Positions 45,201-55,400 of a stretch of DNA of 64,000 nucleotides are shown piece by piece. Below the pieces are notes generated by a model, which was given only the letters and a program-made list of their open reading frames with translations, ran no database searches and was not told the DNA's origin. This DNA is from Eudromia elegans (lineage: Eukaryota > Chordata > Aves > Tinamiformes > Tinamidae). The DNA lies in contig PTEX01000006.1 in assembly GCA_003342815.1 (NCBI GenBank), positions 3,762,427-3,826,426 of the forward strand, given 5' to 3'. The stretch's first letter is position 1, and every line of letters starts with the position of its first letter. Both the position numbers and the translations under genes were made by a program.

Positions 45201-48200
45201 CCTCCAGGGACACAAACAAAGTGTCTTGGCATTAAGAAATTACATGTCATTATTGTGTGCTTGGAGAGCAACACAGCAAATAAACAACACAGAGCAAATG
45301 TTAAAAATATGTGTAATGGGATGGGTCAACAAAGTTTAAAGAATAACTAATCAGAAGTAAGAATAAATCCTTATTTCAACACACAGGGATCAAGAAGTCG
45401 GCATGGGATCGTGTAAGACCAACTGATAACGGGGTGCAGGAGCAGCACTCAAGGCAGACAAAGCTCTTACAGGAGGGCTAAATGAGCCCTTTGCATCTGC
45501 ATTAACTGAGGCAGTAGCGGGAAATGGAGATATCCATGCTACAACTTTCTTTGGCAGAGACTCAGCAGAAGATGTGTCTTGAATTTAAGAAACTCTGAAA
45601 CAAGCTGCAATCCAAATACAGCACATCGCCACATATTAAAAAAAAATTAGAATTACCAGAACTGGATGGTATTCATCTAAGAATTCTAGAAGAAACCAAA
45701 GGATAAAATATCTGAATTATGAACATTAGCATATATCCTTTCACTTAAAACACCCTTACTATCCAAGACTAGTTAAGTGACAAGCATGACATTGATTTTT
45801 AAATACAGTTTATAAAGCTGTTTACAGAATTATGGATTATATTTTTATCAGATAAGTTAATAAAAACTATAATAAAGACAAGTTAGTGGCTACTTATGCA
45901 TAATTTACTTAATGAGAGACAGCAGAGATCCTGCTTTATGAACTTCCTGGAGTTCTCTGAAAAGGACAAGCACTTTATAAATGAGTAATCCAGCTGATAA
46001 GAGTCTTAGATTTTGAAAAGAATTGACAGAATCTTCCACATACTTTCAAGGACTCTAAGCGACATCAGAATTGGAGTAAAGGGCTTGGTTAATAAGTTTA
46101 TTTGAAGAAAAGAACATGGTTAAAGTAAGGGATGAAGTCTCACAACACAGAAGAATTCAAGCTCTGTAGAAGTCTGTGTAGGGATCTCCGCTGTCTATGG
46201 GTGCCAAGGATATGGCAAAATTTACCAGTGACGCAAGGTTATTTCAATGAGTACAGTGACAGCAGTCAGTGGAGACCTAGTTCTAAGTTCTGTTGCTGTA
46301 ATCAGACAATATAGTTGCAGATGAAATTCAGTGCAGAAATATGCAAAATATGCACACGGGGAAAATGCTCCTACCTTTATATATAAAATAACAGACTTGG
46401 AGCTGGTCACTATGTTCAAAAGCAAGAGTTTAGAGATAAGACAGACACTTAAGTGAAAAGAGTGGCTCAGAGACCCACAACGTCAGAAGGAAAAAAAAAA
46501 AAAGTAAAAAATGAGTAGAAAACATTCTACTACCATACTGTACTTGGTAACATGTACAAACCCATGGCTCATTTATATATTGGGACCAAAATCACATATA
46601 TAAACCACCGCTCCTCTCAAAAGGAAGAGAAACAGAACTGGAAAACTTCAGATGGACAACTCAAATATCCAAAGGTAAGGAATGATTTCCATGTAAAAAG
46701 CACTCAAGGAAGCAGGAATTCTTCAGACCAGAAACTGCTTAGTAGATATGGTAACTGCCTGCAAAATCATGAATGCCTGGGGAAGGCTGACAGGGATAGA
46801 ACACCTCAGATAAGACGGTGCCACAAAACAAAGCTATTAAGAGTCAGGTTCCAAACAGAAAAGGTGCTGATCCCTAATGAAACAGGTAACAGACTTGCAG
46901 AATTCCTTGATAAAGATGTTATGTGGGCAAATAGCTTACTGTCGTTCAAGAGGTTACAGGATAAGTACATGGATGAGAGATCTATTGCAAGTAATTTATT
47001 AGTTATTGGGTTGAGAGTTGCATTAGGACTGAGCTCACAAAACCATTCAGACCAGATATTGAGACTGCATTAGGGGAAAATTATAAATGTTCTTATTTTG
47101 GAATTTCCTTCAGTCAGTACTGGAAAGGAACTGATTTTAAGACTGTTGGTCTCAATCAATATAGCCAATCCTATGACCATGAGCAACTAGTATCTTAATT
47201 ATTTGTATGACAGGATCATTAATCCTTAAATTTAAGGCTGTCAAAACGCAAAGACAAGGACAGAAGACCTTGAAGGCATTGTACAAAACCAAAACAGGTA
47301 GTTCCTATTTAAATTCTTACAGAGTATGAAATTCATGACAGCCGTGTTAAAAAGATTATCTTTTTGTTTTAGTCTATGACGACAGGATAAAGTCTAAAAT
47401 ATAAAGCGCTCCTCCATTCAGAAAAGCAATGGTCTGTGCAGGAAAGATCCCACTAGCTACTCCAAAAGAAAATCTGATGGATGAATTTATGCTTCGAGAA
47501 AACACAAAGGAACAATATTAAGATTCTGTAAGGATGAAAACGATCCAGAATAAGCAATTAGAAACTACAGAATCTAGTTCTCATTTCTAGCAAAGCGTAA
47601 GACAGGAATTCCTACTTGCAGTACTAGTATAACTCTGTTAAAGAGGTTGATCATCACGAGCAAAACACTGTGAACTTGCCTTCGTTAGTAGTACTACTGC
47701 TTAACAGCTGGGCTATGAACTAAATAATTATTAAAATAAATATTAACAAGAGACTAATCAGGACAATCAACATTCCACACTAAGCCATTCTAGAAGCTTA
47801 ATTATGAATTTGGATAGGGCATAGCATATACGTTCTAAGGTCAATACGCTATACAGGATTATTTCTGTGTCAGATGCAGAGAAAAGGTAGTTGGAATGTA
47901 CCTACTACCTGCATCACACAGTCATGGGAAAAAAAATCATTTGTCTGTAGCAGGTGTTTCTCATACCTTCCAGAACATCAACAGGGACGTCTTGGACAAA
48001 CTGTTCCCACCACCGTCTGTACATGGGTTTGGAGGTCCATTCTTGTATTTCAAACTTACACAAACGACCTGCTAAGTACATAACTGCAACAGCTATGATC
48101 TCCGGCTCCCACTGCAGTGACAGTGTAGTGCAGAGGCTAGAAGACATCAAAAAAACAAACAGATCTGAAGACAATTCTGATTGTCAAAGTAAAAAATTTA

Positions 48201-51200
48201 GAGGGTACAAACTACGTGGAGAAGCCTTGTTAAATAAAAAAACTTACAAAACGAAACTGTTTTAAACTACTGCTATTAAACAATATAATGTTAGGCACAT
48301 GATACAGGGAGCACTTGCCTGTAGCAGTAACATACCACACGTGGAGCTTTAAAATAAGAAACCTGAATACCACATGTATGGCAAAAAGATAAAAAGACAA
48401 TACAATATTACAAGTATGGGTAGCTACATTCCACTGTGGTCTTCCCTATGGCATTACGTTTTGACTCAAGCTCTAAAAAGGTTCCCTTTCAGTAGTTTTT
48501 GCTAAAACTAATGTTCTAAAGTAGATATATTTAATATCAAGAACATCAGCTATGTAATAATCTCATAATTTAAATTACAAATTTTTTCTTTTTGTGGCAA
48601 GTTAGCTCTTCTGTAGCTTCTGTAACAGAAGATCTGCTTAACCAATATACCTATTAAAACAATTTCACATCCCCTCAGCCAGATAGATTTGTGCCAATTC
48701 ACTGAAAATTTCATTGCTATGTCTTTAAATGCATGAAAATAGTAGCCTATGCAGTCATTTAAATAATTTTCTCTTGGTGGGCTACAGATGACTCAAGGCA
48801 AATGAGGCACTTCAATATTGGAGCAATCAAGCCAGCAATCACCAGTAAACACACAAGAAATAGCTCTCAAAACACTGAGTCACTATTATTATCTTTGGAT
48901 ATTTACTTGAATATGTGTTACAGCTGCAGAAGAAAAACAAACAAAAAACCACAAACAACAGCTGGTCTAAAGGCCTACAATGCAAAGTATAGGATTATTA
49001 TTCCAGGATCCTAGAAATCGAATACACTTCTAACATGGTGCCTATCAAGCAAGCACAAAACAGCCTCTTAAGAAGAGAGAGAAATCTTATTTGAAACAAC
49101 TACTCTAGCCCTACATCAGCATTTTCCTGAAATGCATTTTCCTGAGTTAATTACTAAACATCACAGAATTCCAAATTTAGTACTACTGAAGTATGAAGGA
49201 TATAGAAAGATTTTTCCTAAGACACTTTACAAGTAATAAGAGCCAAACTACACATTTTTCTTCTTATGCATCATCAAGAGGGGCAGAAGCTGAAGTATAC
49301 ATCTAGTGGCATGCAAACATGTTAACAAACCTTTTGCTTAAACTAATTAGGGCAGGTTATGGGCTATCACCTATTATGCAATCCAGTAACCTATTTGGGT
49401 TACCTTTACAGATTGAGAACTTGGACCCACAATGCAGTATTTAAAATTAGGCATACAAATAAGAACGCGTCTCTTTTTTTAATTGTGGGAAACTGCATTT
49501 CTGAAGACTCCAGACTTCAATAATGTCTTAAGAATGTGCTATAAAAAAAAACAATTAGACTTTTTAACTGCCATTTGTAAATTAACTTCTGGTGCAGAAC
49601 TGGGCTTGCAGTGACCGCTTGTGGGCGTAAGTATTGGCCGCATGTCCAAGTTAAATCCTTTTAGAGCTGGACACAAGAAAATCCTATTGCTTCTCCATTC
49701 CTGCTCTTGCCATTTCCCTTTAGTAACTTTGCTTCATACTCTTAATATATTAACATGCTGAGTTTTGCTTTATTAAAAACTAAACTATTCAACTTGCTCT
49801 GTAGAATCCAACTTAACAGAACTAAAGTATATAAAGTTCTATTTTAAAACACTAATACACATGCAAAAATGATTCAAGAAACTGTAATTTTACCTCTAAA
49901 ATAATATTTGTACTGGATTCAATGTCTTATTATTAAAATACACCTTTTTTTTCATAGTTGACCAACATGACAGAAAAACAACGCTGTTTAAAACCTAGAA
50001 TGAAGTACAGAAACAGAATGGTATCTTGCAGTAATGTATTTGCTCAGAATGAGGAACATGTCCTGGGCTGGGCAATAAGTCAGCTTCTCTCCTCAAGATC
50101 TAAAATGGTTTAATGTTTCGAAAGAATTTTCATTTTTTTCAAATGTGAGTATTAAATCCTTCCCACAAAATGTCACACACAGGTCTTAAAAGCCTAGCCC
50201 TTCTGCAATCATCCTGCCCAAAACCATGGTGAAAACTGGGAAACATCTGTATCAGAAAGAGGTCAGTTGCCTTCACTATTTGCAAATACCTAACTAGCAT
50301 TTCTCAAAGCAGTACCTGAGTCCCAAATGACCTTAACAATAGTAACAATCTCACTATCAGAAGTTGCTGCTGTGCCTTACCTGTCATTCACAAATGTCCA
50401 TGCCATTTGAACCAATTTCTGAATTTTATTTTTGTCTCCTGAAAAATAATCAGGAAAGTTATGATAAGCTATTAAAAAGGGCAAATAGCTTGAAAGACAA
50501 TAGCTCCCCACTCTTAATGTTAATTAAGTTTCCAAGATAAAGAACAAGTATGACTTGCTCACCCTGTACTATTTTACCTTTGAGCTGTTTGGCATACTTG
50601 AGCAGGAATTGGTATGGATGTTCCACTTGCAAATCAAACTTTATCGTTTGTAGTAATATTCTTTCCAGGACCATCACCTCTTCCTAGAGAATGTAACAAG
50701 GTAAACACAATATTGTTCCTTTTTTTTTTTAACTCATAAAATATTTTACGTTGGTGTAAAGTCTGACTACAGAGCATCTCCAAACAAATATGTGACTGCT
50801 TTCACTTGATTAAAGAATGTCTCCAAAGATACAATTAAAATATTTAATTTGAAAAAGCTTATTGCAAATATTATTTCTCCTTCTGTCTTTTTTTTTCCCC
50901 TGTACTTGAGAGAAGCAGAATTTTGTTAAGCTAAATATTCTAAACAGGAAACCTCCTGAAACTAAGATACAGTAAGATTTTCTATTAATTATTTCCCAAT
51001 ACCACATTATACTATCATCAAGATTTATCATGTTTGTACCTCCTGACCAAGTGGACCAAATTTCCTGTCCTTCTTTGCACCAGCCCCAATCAGAATTTGC
51101 ATAATGAAATGGAAATGAAATGTAAACCTTTTATTCCACCATTTGCCATCCTGGGCTTCAAAACTCATTTCAAAACTATTGTATTAGCAAGAAGTGTCAT

Positions 51201-53463
51201 CACAGTTATATGTTGAACACATAATTTTAACAACCGAAATTTAGCACCTTTACCTTTGGATCATCTCCAAACTGTCCAAACTGTACATCATTTAATAAAC
51301 TACGGGCTGTTTTGATTATATCTTTACATTTTTTAGGTGTTTCTTCAACTTTTCCTGCCAGGAAGAGACAGCAGGCTCCTGTGACCTAAAAAAAAAAAAA
51401 AAGTGGTTTCAGGAAGTTGTCTGCATTTCTAACACTTTACTGTATTGCACTGTAAAAGCACTATCAGCTTCCATTAATAGATCCTCAGAAGTTTCCCAGG
51501 GAAAACTTAATAAGGTTGTTAACGTCTCAATTATAGTGATAATTCAAGCTTTTACTTCTTCAAAGTTAATACAGAATTTGGACAACAGTCAAGTACACAC
51601 AGCTTTATTTCATGCTTAAACATCCAAAGAAGAATTTGTCTTGATAGAATATTGCCTGTCAAGCAGTTTTAAGATGGTAAAAAAAAGAAAGAAAAAAATC
51701 ACTGTCATGCAGCAATAACATAAAAAACTACAGCAGTTAGTCTTTGTAAAGAATATCACCATGACATAACTGAAATATCAATATAAATGTGTTTCTAAGC
51801 GTACAAGTGAAAATATAAACAAATAGAATACCATGTTTTAAGCTCTAATTGTTCATATAAAATGTTTATTTTGCATTATATGGAAAATATTATACTTCCT
51901 GGAACTATATTATCCTGTATTTAAAGGATGTTTATTTTTAAAACAATAACTCAAATACAAAAAGTTAAATGTTCTCCAAGTCACAGACCTTCTTAATATT
52001 GCTCTGCGACTCCTGACACTGTAATACTAAAAATAAAAGTTGACATTGCTTGGTTTATATCAGTGATGCTGTGAAAAACGTTTGTGTCTAGCTGCAGTGC
52101 CCAAGTAATCTGTTACCAATGGAAATCATTTCTGCTTAGCACAACTGCCGTATTAAGTAAACAATATTGTATATACTTACATATCTGGGGAACTGTTTGA
52201 AGGAATGAAACATGTAAAATCGGTGGAAATAAATTATTCCGGTTGCTAACGTATCATAGTGTCTGTGTTGCGGGTTAAGGATTTTTCAAGTGTAAAAACA
52301 GCATAAAACAAATTCCAAACCAAAGACACATAAGCAAAAGGATGCATTTTGATTCACCAAGTAACTCATCTGTCTGTTCAAAGAACAGTTGAAAAGCAAG
52401 TTACAGGCTTTAGAAGCCTGCCACCCAAAAAAAAAGACTTTACACATGATCAGTAAGGGCTTTGGATATGAACTGCATCGGGGCTGAACCACCGTCTTCA
52501 TGTAGTCTTATGTTTCAAGAGTGTTTTTTTTTTTTTTTTTTTTTTGGTGGCATGCTATGACCGTGCATTTCTTTTTTATAGGTTTTTGGTGTGGTCATCC
52601 ACATGACAAATTCCAAACCTGTCCAGAAAAGGCCCAAAACTGTGGAAGGTGCAGAAATTAATGGAACAATTATCACTTCATATCTAACTGTTTTTGTAGA
52701 GAATAGTCATTACCTATATTTATAAACGCAAATAAAAGTTAAATATGTTCCCTACACTTTCATTTAAGAACAAAAATGAAATTTCACTGTTGTCAGTTTC
52801 TATTAAATAAAGAAGTGGAAAAAAAAAGTACTAAGAACGTAGGAACCAAGAAATTACCTATTCTCTCCAACACAGTGGAGAGAAATTACTAGCATATAGA
52901 AAAAAATGCAGCTCCATCTTAAATAAAAACAGGCAGAGGGGCATTAGAAGTCTCATAGATAAAATATGCAGAAAAAGTTCAAAATCCAAAATTTAAGGAA
53001 CTTCTGTAGATTCATACAGTAAGAGATCACGCCATGCACAACTGGTAAGTCTTCCCTGCTCTGTTGCCACAGGAATTATGTTCAAGCCTTGATTATTCAA
53101 TAAACGGATAAATATTACACAGAAACTTTTTATACCAAAAGGTAGCTAATCATAGGCAATTTTTGATTCCTGACAAAGTAGCATCCGAACAATGAAAGAG
53201 ACATTTCTAGTATGCTTTACTTTCAAAACTGCAGTTCACAGAAACATTTATATATTTGAAGGATACAGGCCTAAACGTGTCCCTACATCAAATATGAATC
53301 TGGCCCCCTCTCTGCGGTATCTTGCCTCCGTAGCTGGATCAAGCCCTTCTAGCTGTGAAGGGGTATGTGCCAAATCCTTCTTATCCCAGTACCAGCATGG
53401 CTTTGTATGGTCCAGGTTTGCCAAGTTTACAGAAGGACTGGAATTTTCTTTGTTCTCCTTCAT
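38600..53463 (-). CDS. CCNK: CCNK, cyclin K (ten coding exons)
   Basis: Cyclin K activates CDK12 and CDK13, which phosphorylate the RNA polymerase II C-terminal domain and support transcription of long and DNA-repair genes. The coding join, 5' to 3' on the - strand, is 53463-53267, 52262-52181, 51385-51254, 50683-50578, 50438-50381, 48136-47967, 45014-44734, 41791-41758, 41072-40998 and 39229-38600. All splice sites are GT-AG and all phases agree. Residues 1-20 are a short leader ([12 protein letters not shown]). Residues from about 20 to 260 form the two cyclin boxes ([46 protein letters not shown]). Residues from about 260 are Gln- then Pro-rich, with [11 protein letters not shown] and [20 protein letters not shown]. 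The end is GLGRATWMR. Length is about 587, near the 580 I recall for human. A 183-N gap interrupts the last exon. Confidence 0.96.
38715..38897. other. assembly gap (183 Ns) in CCNK last exon
   Basis: A single run of N lies inside coding sequence, flanked by GC-rich, C-run sequence on the CCNK strand. On that strand the upstream frame ends on a codon boundary at 38898, while the downstream frame has its first full codon at 38713. That leaves 184 positions, which is one more than 61 codons. The true length must therefore differ from 183. Confidence 0.97.
39230..40997 (-). other. CCNK: CCNK intron 9 (coding numbering)
   Basis: Bounded on the - strand by CCAG/GTAAAC and GTGTTGCAG/. It carries a short C-rich part next to the last exon and is otherwise AT-rich and featureless. 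No repeat was recognised. Confidence 0.9.
40998..41072 (-). CDS. CCNK: CCNK coding exon 9
   Basis: Acceptor TTTTTCAG, donor CCAG/GTAAAC. The exon encodes [20 protein letters not shown] and then AHPPP, with a split Glu codon at each end (phase 1). The Lys-rich KIPKIE core in a proline context is conserved in cyclin K. Confidence 0.93.
41758..41791 (-). CDS. CCNK: CCNK coding exon 8 (34 bp)
   Basis: A very short exon between TTTAAACAG and AACAG/GTATGT. It reads [11 protein letters not shown] plus the first base of the next Glu. It joins in phase to the exon on either side. The match to cyclin K's VSPKEE segment supports it despite its size. Skipping it would shift the frame. Confidence 0.88.
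41792..44733 (-). other. CCNK: CCNK intron 7 (2.9 kb)
   Basis: Bounded by GCA/GTAAGT and TTTAAACAG/. The intron is AT-rich and contains the TG/TA/CA simple repeat at 43225-43292. No gene was recognised. Confidence 0.9.
43225..43292. repeat. mixed (TG)n-(AT)n-(CA)n simple repeat
   Basis: Imperfect GT/GTAT repeats lead into a perfect 14-bp palindrome (GCATATATATATGC, 43259-43272) and then TATACACACACACAC. The two arms are roughly inverted, so the tract could extrude a hairpin or adopt Z-DNA. It is probably a microsatellite. Confidence 0.85.
44734..45014 (-). CDS. CCNK: CCNK coding exon 7, Gln-rich
   Basis: Acceptor TTTCTAG, donor CCAGCA/GTAAGT. Residues 249-342 begin [18 protein letters not shown], the end of the cyclin fold. 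They pass through a Gln/Ser/Pro-rich linker and finish [17 protein letters not shown], a basic Ser-Pro stretch. A run of seven Gln (residues 313-319) comes from seven uninterrupted CAG codons; I recall four Gln there in human. Confidence 0.95.
44803..44823 (-). repeat. CCNK: (CAG)7 polyglutamine tract in CCNK
   Basis: Seven pure CTG triplets on the + strand encode seven Gln on the CCNK strand. The tract sits in a disordered linker between the cyclin fold and the proline-rich tail, so length variation is likely tolerated. Confidence 0.95.
45015..47966 (-). other. CCNK: CCNK intron 6 (3.0 kb)
   Basis: Bounded by GAAG/GTATGA and CTTTCTAG/. More than half of it is an old CR1 copy on the opposite strand (45,390-47,060). 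A 173-codon + strand open frame at 46552-47073 falls within that copy and is not a gene. Confidence 0.9.
45390..47060 (+). mobile_element. ancient CR1-like LINE, 3' part, antisense to CCNK
   Basis: Several segments match, in order, the old amniote CR1 (CR1-L3 type) consensus as I recall it. One near 46,030 resembles the GACACTGTCTCAC region. TGCAGATGAAATTCAGTGCAG then AAATATGCAAA lies near 46,315. CTTGGAGCTGGTCAC is near 46,396. GCAGAATTCCTTGATAAAGATGTT leads to AGATAAGTACATGGATGAGAG-like text near 46,900-46,980. Stops and indels are frequent, so it is long dead. The 5' limit is approximate. Confidence 0.6.
47967..48136 (-). CDS. CCNK: CCNK coding exon 6, second cyclin box
   Basis: Acceptor GATGTCTTCTAG, donor CTGGAAG/GTATGA. 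It encodes [20 protein letters not shown], then [18 protein letters not shown], then [19 protein letters not shown]. These are core helices of the second cyclin fold and are nearly invariant in cyclin K. Confidence 0.96.
48137..50380 (-). other. CCNK: CCNK intron 5 (2.2 kb)
   Basis: Bounded by GACAG/GTAAGG and TCTTCTAG/. AT-rich throughout. No repeat family or RNA gene was recognised. Confidence 0.9.
50381..50438 (-). CDS. CCNK: CCNK coding exon 5
   Basis: Acceptor TTATTTTTCAG, donor AATGACAG/GTAAGG. It encodes [19 protein letters not shown] and the first two bases of Ser, linking the two cyclin folds. Confidence 0.95.
50578..50683 (-). CDS. CCNK: CCNK coding exon 4
   Basis: Acceptor TTCTCTAG, donor CTCAAAG/GTAAAA. 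It encodes [20 protein letters not shown] and then [15 protein letters not shown]. It is followed by a short intron of 139 bp (50439-50577). Confidence 0.96.
50684..51253 (-). other. CCNK: CCNK intron 3 (0.6 kb)
   Basis: Bounded by CCAAAG/GTAAAG and TTCTCTAG/. AT-rich with T-runs. Nothing else is visible. Confidence 0.9.
51254..51385 (-). CDS. CCNK: CCNK coding exon 3, first cyclin box
   Basis: The acceptor follows a T-run ending TTTTTAG; the donor is CCAAAG/GTAAAG. It encodes [20 protein letters not shown], then [12 protein letters not shown], then [12 protein letters not shown] (44 residues). The [11 protein letters not shown] helix is the most recognisable cyclin-box signature here and carries the Lys and Glu typical of CDK contacts in transcriptional cyclins. 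Confidence 0.97.
51386..52180 (-). other. CCNK: CCNK intron 2 (0.8 kb)
   Basis: Bounded by AGATAT/GTAAGT and TTTTTAG/. AT-rich with several A-runs. No other feature was seen. Confidence 0.9.
52181..52262 (-). CDS. CCNK: CCNK coding exon 2
   Basis: It encodes the end of a split Leu codon, then [19 protein letters not shown] and SFKQFPRY. The donor is a standard U2 type, AGATAT/GTAAGT. The acceptor (CAACACAG) lacks a polypyrimidine tract, in keeping with the U12-type signals of the intron before it. Confidence 0.95.
52263..53266 (-). other. CCNK: CCNK intron 1 (coding numbering), U12-type signals
   Basis: On the gene strand the donor is /GTATCCTT (53266-53259), the minor-spliceosome 5' site consensus. 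A TCCTTAAC branch-site match (CCTTAAC at 52280-52274) has its likely branch A at 52275, 13 nt from the next exon. No polypyrimidine tract precedes the AG. The intron is phase 2. It also holds a run of 22 T on the + strand (52524-52545). Confidence 0.85.
52524..52545. repeat. poly(T)22 / poly(A)22 run
   Basis: A run of 22 T on the + strand inside the U12-type intron. It could be the tail of a small retro-insertion on the - strand, but I saw no target-site duplication or recognised body. Confidence 0.8.
53267..53463 (-). CDS. CCNK: CCNK coding exon 1 with start codon
   Basis: ATG at 53461-53463 begins [20 protein letters not shown], then [20 protein letters not shown], then [16 protein letters not shown] and [10 protein letters not shown]. 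This is the accepted cyclin K start. The exon probably begins at 53535, after a good pyrimidine tract (TTTCCCTTTTTCTTTTAAAG), giving 72 nt of 5' UTR in this exon. A second AG at 53478-53479 is closer but has a poor tract. Confidence 0.96.
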
Positions 53464-53535
53464 TTATTAAAATAGAACTGTTCTTGCTTGATACGTTTTC
53501 AAAAGGAAGTCTTCAGGTAGTAATAGCTTTAGAAC

Positions 53536-54865
53536 CTTTAAAAGAAAAAGGGAAACACACATCTTTGAAAATATTGGGAAAGTAACCTTTTTTTTTTCAT
53601 GTTAAAACAATGAGTAGTCAGCTACTAAGCTTACAACATGTACCGTGAGTCTGGAAGCTACTGTATCATCTAAAACCATTCCCAAAGCAAGGCTGATTGC
53701 ATTCCATTAATATGTTGTTTTCCTGCATTGATTTGTATTTCACAAATCTACACTGACAGTTACCAGTTCCATAGATAAGTTTTTGGCATTTGGGGGATGA
53801 CAGATGCTCTCCCTTTAAAGTGAGAATAAAGATTGGCTTAGCATCTTTACTTCCTTTCAGGTAATAAAATAAGATTAGACTATTTCACCACAATGCAATA
53901 AACCACACATACTGTGCACTATTGTAGTCATGTGCAAAGGTTCCTGCAGTAAATGGTAATTACGATATGATATAATTTATTGCTCCAAGCATAACAGTCA
54001 GAGAAACACCCACTTGTAAAGCTACTAAAATTAGGTTAAGCCTAATTTTCCAGATGTTTTCCGCTTGAAAATCAAACAGAATCTACATAAACTGTCAGAA
54101 TACCTAATGTCTACAAGGAATTCCTGCCTCTAACTTCACAAAGTTTCTCTTTTTCAGAACAAGAGAAACCACCTCTGCTCCACATTCTCACTTGGGGGAT
54201 CTCCACTGCTAAAGACACCAGTGACAGGCAAATCCACATCTGTCACAATAAGTGAGCAGATACTCGAAATCCTTTCTACGGTCAGCAAAACAGCTCAGTG
54301 CCACTACCAGGCACTTCTGGTGTTATTACCAAGAAAGTATTCATCAGTCTTCAAGCACCAAATAAAGAACAAAGAAAACGGTCTCTAAGTTCACTGAGCA
54401 TTTTCAAGCAGTATCAGCACTAAAATTTTCTTCCTGAAAAGCAGCAAGAGCTACTTCTACAAGCAGCACAGCCCTCCCCACTGTAAAATCGTAAAAATCA
54501 AACCAAAACAGCCCTGAGACGCCCTCAAAGCAGTCACCTCCGGCTCGCCAACCAAACCTACAAGAACCAACGCTTTTCTGTTTTCTCCCTTTAACAAACT
54601 CGCAAATACCGATAAGATCTCACAATTAAGAATCTTTACTTTTCCCCTCGCTCATTAGCACAGAGGTGATGGAGGTGGCCCCGGCAACCCGAGGGAGGGG
54701 GGGGAAGCTGCTCCTCCCCCCACCTCCGGCGCCCCCTCCCGCCGCAAACAGTGCCTCCGCTGTCCGGCCGTCACCCCCTCCTGCCGCTCCAGCCTCGTCA
54801 CCCCCTCCCCGAGGCGGGATAAAAGGACCCGCCCCAACGCCCCGTCGCTCCGTACCGCATTTACA
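53536..54865 (-). other. CCNK: CCNK intron in the 5' UTR
   Basis: Predicted intron between non-coding exon 1 and the ATG exon. It is AT-rich at the 3' end and becomes very GC-rich from about 54,655, where the CpG-rich promoter region starts. No other gene was recognised. Both boundaries are inferred from splice motifs only. Confidence 0.55.
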
Positions 54866-54960
54866 GGCCCCGCTCGGCAGAGGAAACCCCAGGGCAGCGC
54901 GGCGCCACTAACGACAGCACTGCCCTCGCTCCCTGCGCGCCGCCATCTTGGGAAGCAGGC
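54866..54960 (-). other. CCNK: CCNK non-coding exon 1 (predicted)
   Basis: A GC-rich stretch just inside the promoter, with a YY1 word near its 5' end and a donor candidate GGGGCCT/GTAAAT (GT at 54864-54863). An alternative donor GCG/GTACGG lies slightly further on. The transcription start is inferred from the YY1 position; no frame is expected. Confidence 0.4.
54941..54950 (-). promoter_or_regulatory. CCNK: YY1 site at CCNK transcription start
   Basis: CAAGATGGCG on the CCNK strand, within AAGATGGCGGC. This is the YY1 consensus in the orientation that usually lies just downstream of a TATA-less start site, which places the CCNK start at about 54,950-54,965. Confidence 0.6.
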
Positions 54961-55400
54961 CAGGCCGCGCTTGCGTCATCACGCCGGCGGCGCGCGGTCG
55001 CGGCGCGCGGGCCGCCGCGGCCGCCTCTTGACCAATGGGAGCCCGCGCCTGCCGCGGCCAATCCCGCCTCCTCCAGCTCCTGCCGAGCTAGAGGAGCTGG
55101 CACGCAACCTGCGCCCCTCGCCTCAGCATGGTCCAATCGGAAGCCAGGAGCAAGGTGATTGCCAGCCGCTCGAGCCAGTAGAAAACTGGAGGCGCGGATT
55201 TAACGGCAGCCAATGGGCGAGCAGTCACGCCCTCTCCCCAACCGGTAGCGGAGGTGTAGCTTTGCTCCCCAGCCATTGGCCGTCAAGGGGCTTGCAGGGG
55301 GTGGGGCCTCGCTTGCCGGCGCGGCCGTGCCAATGGCAGCGGGGCGGGGGCGGGGCGTGCGGGGGNGGGGCGGGGCGTGCGGGTCTGGGGCTGCCTCTGC
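54960..55400. promoter_or_regulatory. CpG-island divergent promoter, six CCAAT boxes
   Basis: About 440 bp of GC- and CpG-rich sequence separate the two divergent transcripts. CCAAT pentamers occur at 55032, 55058, 55133, 55210 and 55330 on the + strand, and ATTGG (reverse) lies at 55275. GC boxes (GGGGCGGGG) cluster at 55341-55380. No TATA box is placed for either gene. NF-Y and Sp1 binding are inferred from the motifs. Confidence 0.75.
55341..55388 (+). repeat. G-rich tandem GC-box repeat with one ambiguous base
   Basis: Two near copies of a CGGGGCGTGCGGG unit are separated by a G-run with a single n at 55366. Four or more G-runs make a G-quadruplex plausible on the + strand. The ambiguous base is probably a read-through problem in the G-run. 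Confidence 0.6.

Noticed and set aside
46552-47073. 173-codon + strand ORF
   Set aside because: It lies within a decayed CR1 copy and does not follow the CR1 reading frame as a functional protein.
52561-52725. Short + strand frame after an acceptor-like TTTTTTATAG
   Set aside because: About 40 residues, no homologue recognised, antisense within the CCNK U12-type intron; probably chance.
54817-54826. GGGATAAAAG, a TATA-like word on the + strand
   Set aside because: It lies in the predicted CCNK 5' intron, pointing toward the CCNK start with no transcript signal downstream; a single AT-rich word in GC-rich DNA.
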